DNA from: Euglena gracilis
Lineage: Eukaryota; Euglenida; Euglenophyceae; Euglenales
NCBI GenBank assembly: GCA_039621445.1
Contig: CP154956.1
Location: 70,487,649-70,551,648, forward strand
Length of the DNA: 64,000 bases
Direction: 5' to 3'
The stretch's first letter is position 1, and the number at the start of each line of letters is the position of its first letter. A program made the position numbers and the translations under genes. The notes below the pieces were generated by a model. It had not been told where the DNA came from and did no database searches. It saw only the letters and a program-made list of their open reading frames with translations. Below are positions 59,625 to 64,000 of this stretch, piece by piece.

Positions 59625-60780
59625 TGACCTAGGTGTGGGTTTTGGTGCGAAACACCATTTTTTTTGGGAAATGGTCTGGACGGCCTGATTTTTTGGAGGG
59701 GGTCCCCGCACCCCCCCCCCCTCTGCCCCAGGGGTCCGGGGATGAGGGGGTGGGGGACCCCCCCCCCCCCCGGGGCTTAAAAAGGAAGCCTGGTTCGAAT
59801 GGCCTGAGCCTGACACCCTGGCAGGCTGGAAGGACAAAAATATGGCCAGCCAGCTCATTTTGGGGAAGGGATATGTTCCCCCCCAAAGTTCAACAATTTT
59901 GCTTTGATTTGTTTACCAGATTCAGGGAACGCTAATGCTTTTTTTTGCTTTTTTTGTAGTTTTCAATTTTGGAAGAATTTGCATTTTTTCCGTTTTTTTT
60001 TGTGCGTTTTTCCCGCGATTTTTGGAATTTTGCTGTAAATTTTTTGACTTTGAAAAGCCTTGGGGGCCATGATTGCCCCCCGAGACCAAAAATTTTGTCA
60101 ATTTTTTGTCATTTTTTTTCACATTTTTTTTGGTTAACAAAATGCTTATTTTTTTGGTCAACAAAAAATTGCTCATTTTTTGCAAAATGGACAGTTTTCC
60201 CCGGTGGAGCCGAAGTTTTTCTGAGCACTCTCCAGTAGAAAGGTACATCCCAGTGGAGCTCCTAAAGTATTTTATGTGCAATTTGTGTTTTTTTGTGACT
60301 TTTTGTGTTTATTTGTGTTTTTTTCTGTGTTTTTTTTGCATCGCGTTTTTTAGGGTCCATGTTGCGTCCCCCTCGCCCGCTTGAGTGTCAAATTCGCACA
60401 CAAGGTGATGACGCCAATTCGTCACAAGAAACCCAAGAAACTTGCTTTGATTTTGTATTCATCAGATAGCTGGGTCAGCAAATAGGATTTTCACATTGCT
60501 TCTGTCACAATTTCATTTTTATTGGTCAACTGATGAAACCCATTGCAGGTTATTTGTCGCTATGAACCATTCCCAGTTACGCGAGAAGGTGGATCTTTTA
60601 TGCTGTATGGATAGTGTTACACTTTGCAGACTCCAATTCCTGGTGCTCCAACATGTAGGAGTGCTTTGAGCTCTTGAGCTTTTGCTTTGAGGAAGGTGGG
60701 AATGTGCTTTTTTTGTTTTCAGGAACTCGGGCTGGTGCATGATGACATTTATATTGAACGAAAAGGGGAAAAAGGACATC
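59625..60780. other. AT-rich spacer, no gene recognised
   Basis: C/G-run palindrome (59700-59775) and T-run sequence (59930-60330, TTTTTGTGTTT). Confidence 0.4.
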
Positions 60781-61790
60781 ATGCATTGAGTTTTATTCCT
60801 TCCAAAATTTATTGTGTAATCCGGACTTTTTTGTTTGCAACACACCTGTAGTGGCTATTGTGACCGAAAAAGGTGTTTCTGTGCCGTTGCCACTGTGGAA
60901 CAGTTATATTTTTTTTTTTGCAACTGGCTGCGTTGTGGCCAGGATTTTGTTGAGTGCCATGTGTGCTGCCACAATTTTTGAAAGTGTGCGCCTCGACAAC
61001 GGTGCCATTCCCATCCCATTCAATTTTGCATAGAGAGAGAGATATTTGCTGCAAATTTTGATGTGTTCATTCACACACATCTCCACATCTGTTTAAATTT
61101 TGCAGCCCCCCCCCCCCGATTTTGGCCCTGCCCCGATTTTGGCCCTGCCCAGCCGCAGCTCAGCTGCACCCCCCCCCCCCCGCCTAGACAGCCCCTTTTC
61201 GCTGGACCCATCCAAAAAGCTTTCAGCGCAAAAACCCCGAAAATTTTTGAAAGAATCGTTCCAAAAAAATGGCCAAAATGGTGTTTTGGGTTTTTTTTCG
61301 GGTTTTTTGGGGGGGGTTGTGAGATGCTCATTGTTTTCTCCAGATTGTATTTTGCAGGTCATCCTTGGGCAATTGTCCGTTTTTTGGCCATTCAGCCCCC
61401 CCCCCTCCCGGGCTCCAGCCAGCCAGCCCAAGTTTCAAGCCAGCCCAAATTTCTAGCCCTAGCCCAACTAGCCGGGCTCTTTAAAGAGATGTGTGCTCAA
61501 TCAATAAAAATCCCTCGATCATGAGTTGGCATCACTCCCACTCTTGCTGTTGATTGTGATGGAGAGATTGTCATTGAAGCCGGGATTGAGCATCGCATTT
61601 CAGTTGCAGAAGGGAAAACTCAAATGTTGGTCAGTGAGATGCGGTGGTGTGAAGATTGTGCCAGTGGAACCCCCTGAGAGAACAAACAAATTGTTGCTTC
61701 TGCAATAGCTAACTATGCAAAAAAGCTGCCCATTCTGACACCATGCACTGCTTTTCGGCTGGCTGACAAAATTTTTGTCGATAGGGGTTT
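60781..61790 (+). other. Two exon-like segments, unidentified
   Basis: Plus frames at about 60812-61033 (FVCNTPVVAIVTEKGVSVPL...GAIPIPFNFA) and 61524-61790 (VGITPTLAVDCDGEIVIEAG..., then one TGA, then ENKQIVASAIANYAKKLPI). The second has a regular coding look and a single in-frame stop. No family identified; both could be decayed transposase exons. Confidence 0.3.
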
Positions 61791-64000
61791 TCTAACTGGC
61801 AGAACCAGTTGATAGCCTTGCAAAGCTACCAGATGGCCATTTTCATTTTTTGGGGGTGTGTTCATTTTAAGAAAATTTCATCGAAAGGATTCTTTTTATT
61901 TTTATGCATTTTTTCATTTTTGCTTTTTTCACTTTTTTGTTTGGTTTTTAGCCAATCACAATTGACATTATTTTTATATTTATTTCAGCATTGCATTAAC
62001 ATTCATGTTTCAACATTACTTTATTATTATTTGGAAATTGTTTTCGAGATTATATGTATACACGTATGTGTTATGTATTCATTCCTGCGAAGAAATGAAG
62101 ATCTTTTCATGTAAATTTTCGCCAATTTATTTTGATCTCTTGCCCCATGTTTGACGAAATTGGATGCCTTGCCAGACGCATTTTTACGCGAGCGAAATCC
62201 AAGCAATTCTTCCATGATGTATCGTGCGTTTTTTCGCGTTTCCAGCGTTCACAGGTAGGTGCATTGAGGCGTTCAATGGTTCTTCTGACCTCAAATATTG
62301 AATGGGGGTGGGGACCAGGGAGTGGGTACAGCTGACCAATTGGCCACGGCCGATTAGTCCCAGTTGTCAAAGGGACCTTCAGCCGTGTGTAAACCTTGCC
62401 TTTTCAGGCTTTATTTATTTTTTTTATTTTGTTATAATTATTTATTTTATTTTTTATGGTTCAGTGACACCACAAAATAAACACATAAACACACACTGGA
62501 AAAACCCAGCAGCTTGAGCATACGTCCCTTTTCCCCTTACGCAAGTAGTTCAGCGTTCACTCCCGACAAACCACTTCAGAAGGATTGGATTTGCTGCTGC
62601 TGAACACTGCGATCTCGTGGCAAGCAGCTTTGGGGTGGCAGGTCACCATCTCAACCCACTCCTTGCCGACAGTTCAGAAGCGAGGCTTTTTTTAAAGGCA
62701 ATTTTCGCCTCAAATTTGAAAAGCATTTACGGCATTTGCTAAACCTTTAAAGGGCGGTCCAAGGGCGGTCTGGGCATCGAACCAACGTCGTTGCGTGTCA
62801 AAAATCAAGAGAATTCAAAAAAATATTTAGGTGGACAGTGCTCCATCGTGCCAGAAATCATTTTTTCCCCGGGAGTTGTCTGTTTTTGCCCAGAGTTTTG
62901 CGGTTTCATTTTGCTCATTTGGAGAAAACTCTGCCAGAAGGTATTTTTTTTAAAAAAATTTAAATAAAAATTTATGGCATTTTCGCCAAAAAGGCACTTT
63001 TTTTTAAGGCGCGTTTTTTCAGAAAAATATTGCCTGTCAGAAGCCTCATTTTGGTTTTCACAATTGCTTTGTACCAACTCGGTTCGCATGCAGTCAATTT
63101 CTCTTATCAGGTGCTGCCGTTGCTGCCACCCGGCTCACTTTGAAATCCAAGGCAAGAATTGTGGGCTGCATATCCGGGGGCACTCATCATGCCCACCGGG
63201 CTTTTGGTGCTGGGTGTGCTTCTTGTAATTTTCCCATTGCCATTCCCATTTTCGCATTGTTTTCTGTAATGACAGAAAATGCACCATGTGGATAATGAAC
63301 GGTGCACAGCGCTGATAGACAGAGGTCAAAAGCACGGAGTGTGGGGAGCGCAGAGCACGGAGAGCATGAAGAAAGAGGGAGGTCTCTTGACCAAAACAAT
63401 CAGCGAGTGCTTTCGTTGTTGGGAAACTGTCACAGCTCGTCCAGTCCAAAACCTGGTTCTCTGAATGTACCCCACACATCTCCTTTCATGCAAGCTGCAT
63501 CTTCCTTGCATGAAATCCAGAAAAACATAATGACGTTTTTCTTTTGTGAATTTTTCATAAGGTGGGTCATGACGTTGTATTTTTGACACATTTTTTGTTA
63601 ACATTATTGAAATTGAGAGTAATTTGGGTTAATCTGGTTGATTTTGATTTCCACAAAGAAATTTGGGTTCATTTGGGTAATTTTTTTGTCTGGCAACTCA
63701 AGAATGATTTCAGAGTGGTTCTCAGCCTTAATTTCGAGGTCTCGGGCCTCTTGCGGCCAAAAAGGGAAACCAAAATTTTCAAATCCATGTGCATGCAAGT
63801 GTGTGTGAAAGTGACCCTCCCTCGACACAATGAAAACTTTTATACAAGTTTTCTTGCAAACTTTGCTTCCCAAGTTGGTTTTCAATTCTGAGTTGGGGGA
63901 AAGGTATGAAGAGATGTGAAGGCTTTGTTTTGGAGCCCTGGTGCTGCCCCAGGTTCTGTGTCTTCAACGATTGCGCCTTGGCCAGGATTGTGCTTAGTCG
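61791..64000. other. AT-rich end region with weak exon candidates
   Basis: Short plus-strand open stretches at 62132-62275 (FDEIGCLARRIFTRAKSKQFFHDV) and 63110-63260 after a TTATCAG acceptor-like site. Nothing recognised. Confidence 0.3.

Overview
The window reads as eukaryotic nuclear DNA built almost entirely from mobile elements and their debris. Evidence for this: two chromodomain-bearing Ty3/gypsy pol regions, hAT transposase pieces that look split by GT...AG introns, a tyrosine-recombinase gene with a PHD finger, degenerate CCCTAA (TTAGGG-type) arrays, and hundreds of C or G runs of 7-30 bases. I see no rRNA, tRNA, CRISPR array or bacterial-style operon. Lys-Gly-repeat proteins and a methyltransferase-bearing gypsy element would fit a microalga or other protist (a dinoflagellate-like genome is one option), but the sequence alone does not fix the lineage.

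1-9.7 kb: a compact block of unrecognised Cys-rich ORFs plus a truncated gypsy pol. On the minus strand, in order, lie a pol fragment (6880-4866), ORF1 (4715-3711), ORF2 (3695-1824) and ORF3 (1684 to beyond base 1). A second ORF3 copy lies on the plus strand at 6897-8555. The first 929 bases are a near-identical inverted copy of 6881-7809, and that junction cuts the pol gene in its RNase H domain. ORF2 and ORF3 appear to be paralogues. The whole block, coding and non-coding, is densely studded with short perfect hairpins whose loops recur (AAA/TTT, ATGAA/TTCAT, ATTAC, GAATA). This is the strongest unexplained signal in the window.

9.7-20.8 kb: telomere-like arrays, long palindromes, a composite palindrome/tandem-repeat element (copy A, 10.88-11.95 kb), minisatellites, pieces of a hAT gene (BED finger at 14.68 kb, dimerisation motif at 17.7 kb) and short elements with GGGGGTG ends and 3-bp target duplications.

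20.8-32.1 kb: a degraded gypsy element on the minus strand: gag, Lys-Gly linker, cytosine-C5-methyltransferase-like domain, aspartic protease, RT/RNase H, integrase, chromodomain. It is broken by frameshifts, one in-frame TGA, a 179-bp insertion in the integrase core and a 2-kb insertion that carries hAT exons.

32.8-38.1 kb: composite copy B, interrupted by about 4.4 kb that carries the tyrosine-recombinase/PHD gene and GTGTTC/GAACAC palindrome arrays near both edges.

38.1-53.8 kb: almost pure repeat mosaic with no convincing gene: large tandem repeats, elements bounded by GCTGAGCTCTT, a nested 1.8-kb hAT-like non-autonomous element, and long palindromes.

53.8-64 kb: AT-richer sequence with scattered exon-like ORF pieces, inverted-repeat-bounded elements and minisatellites.
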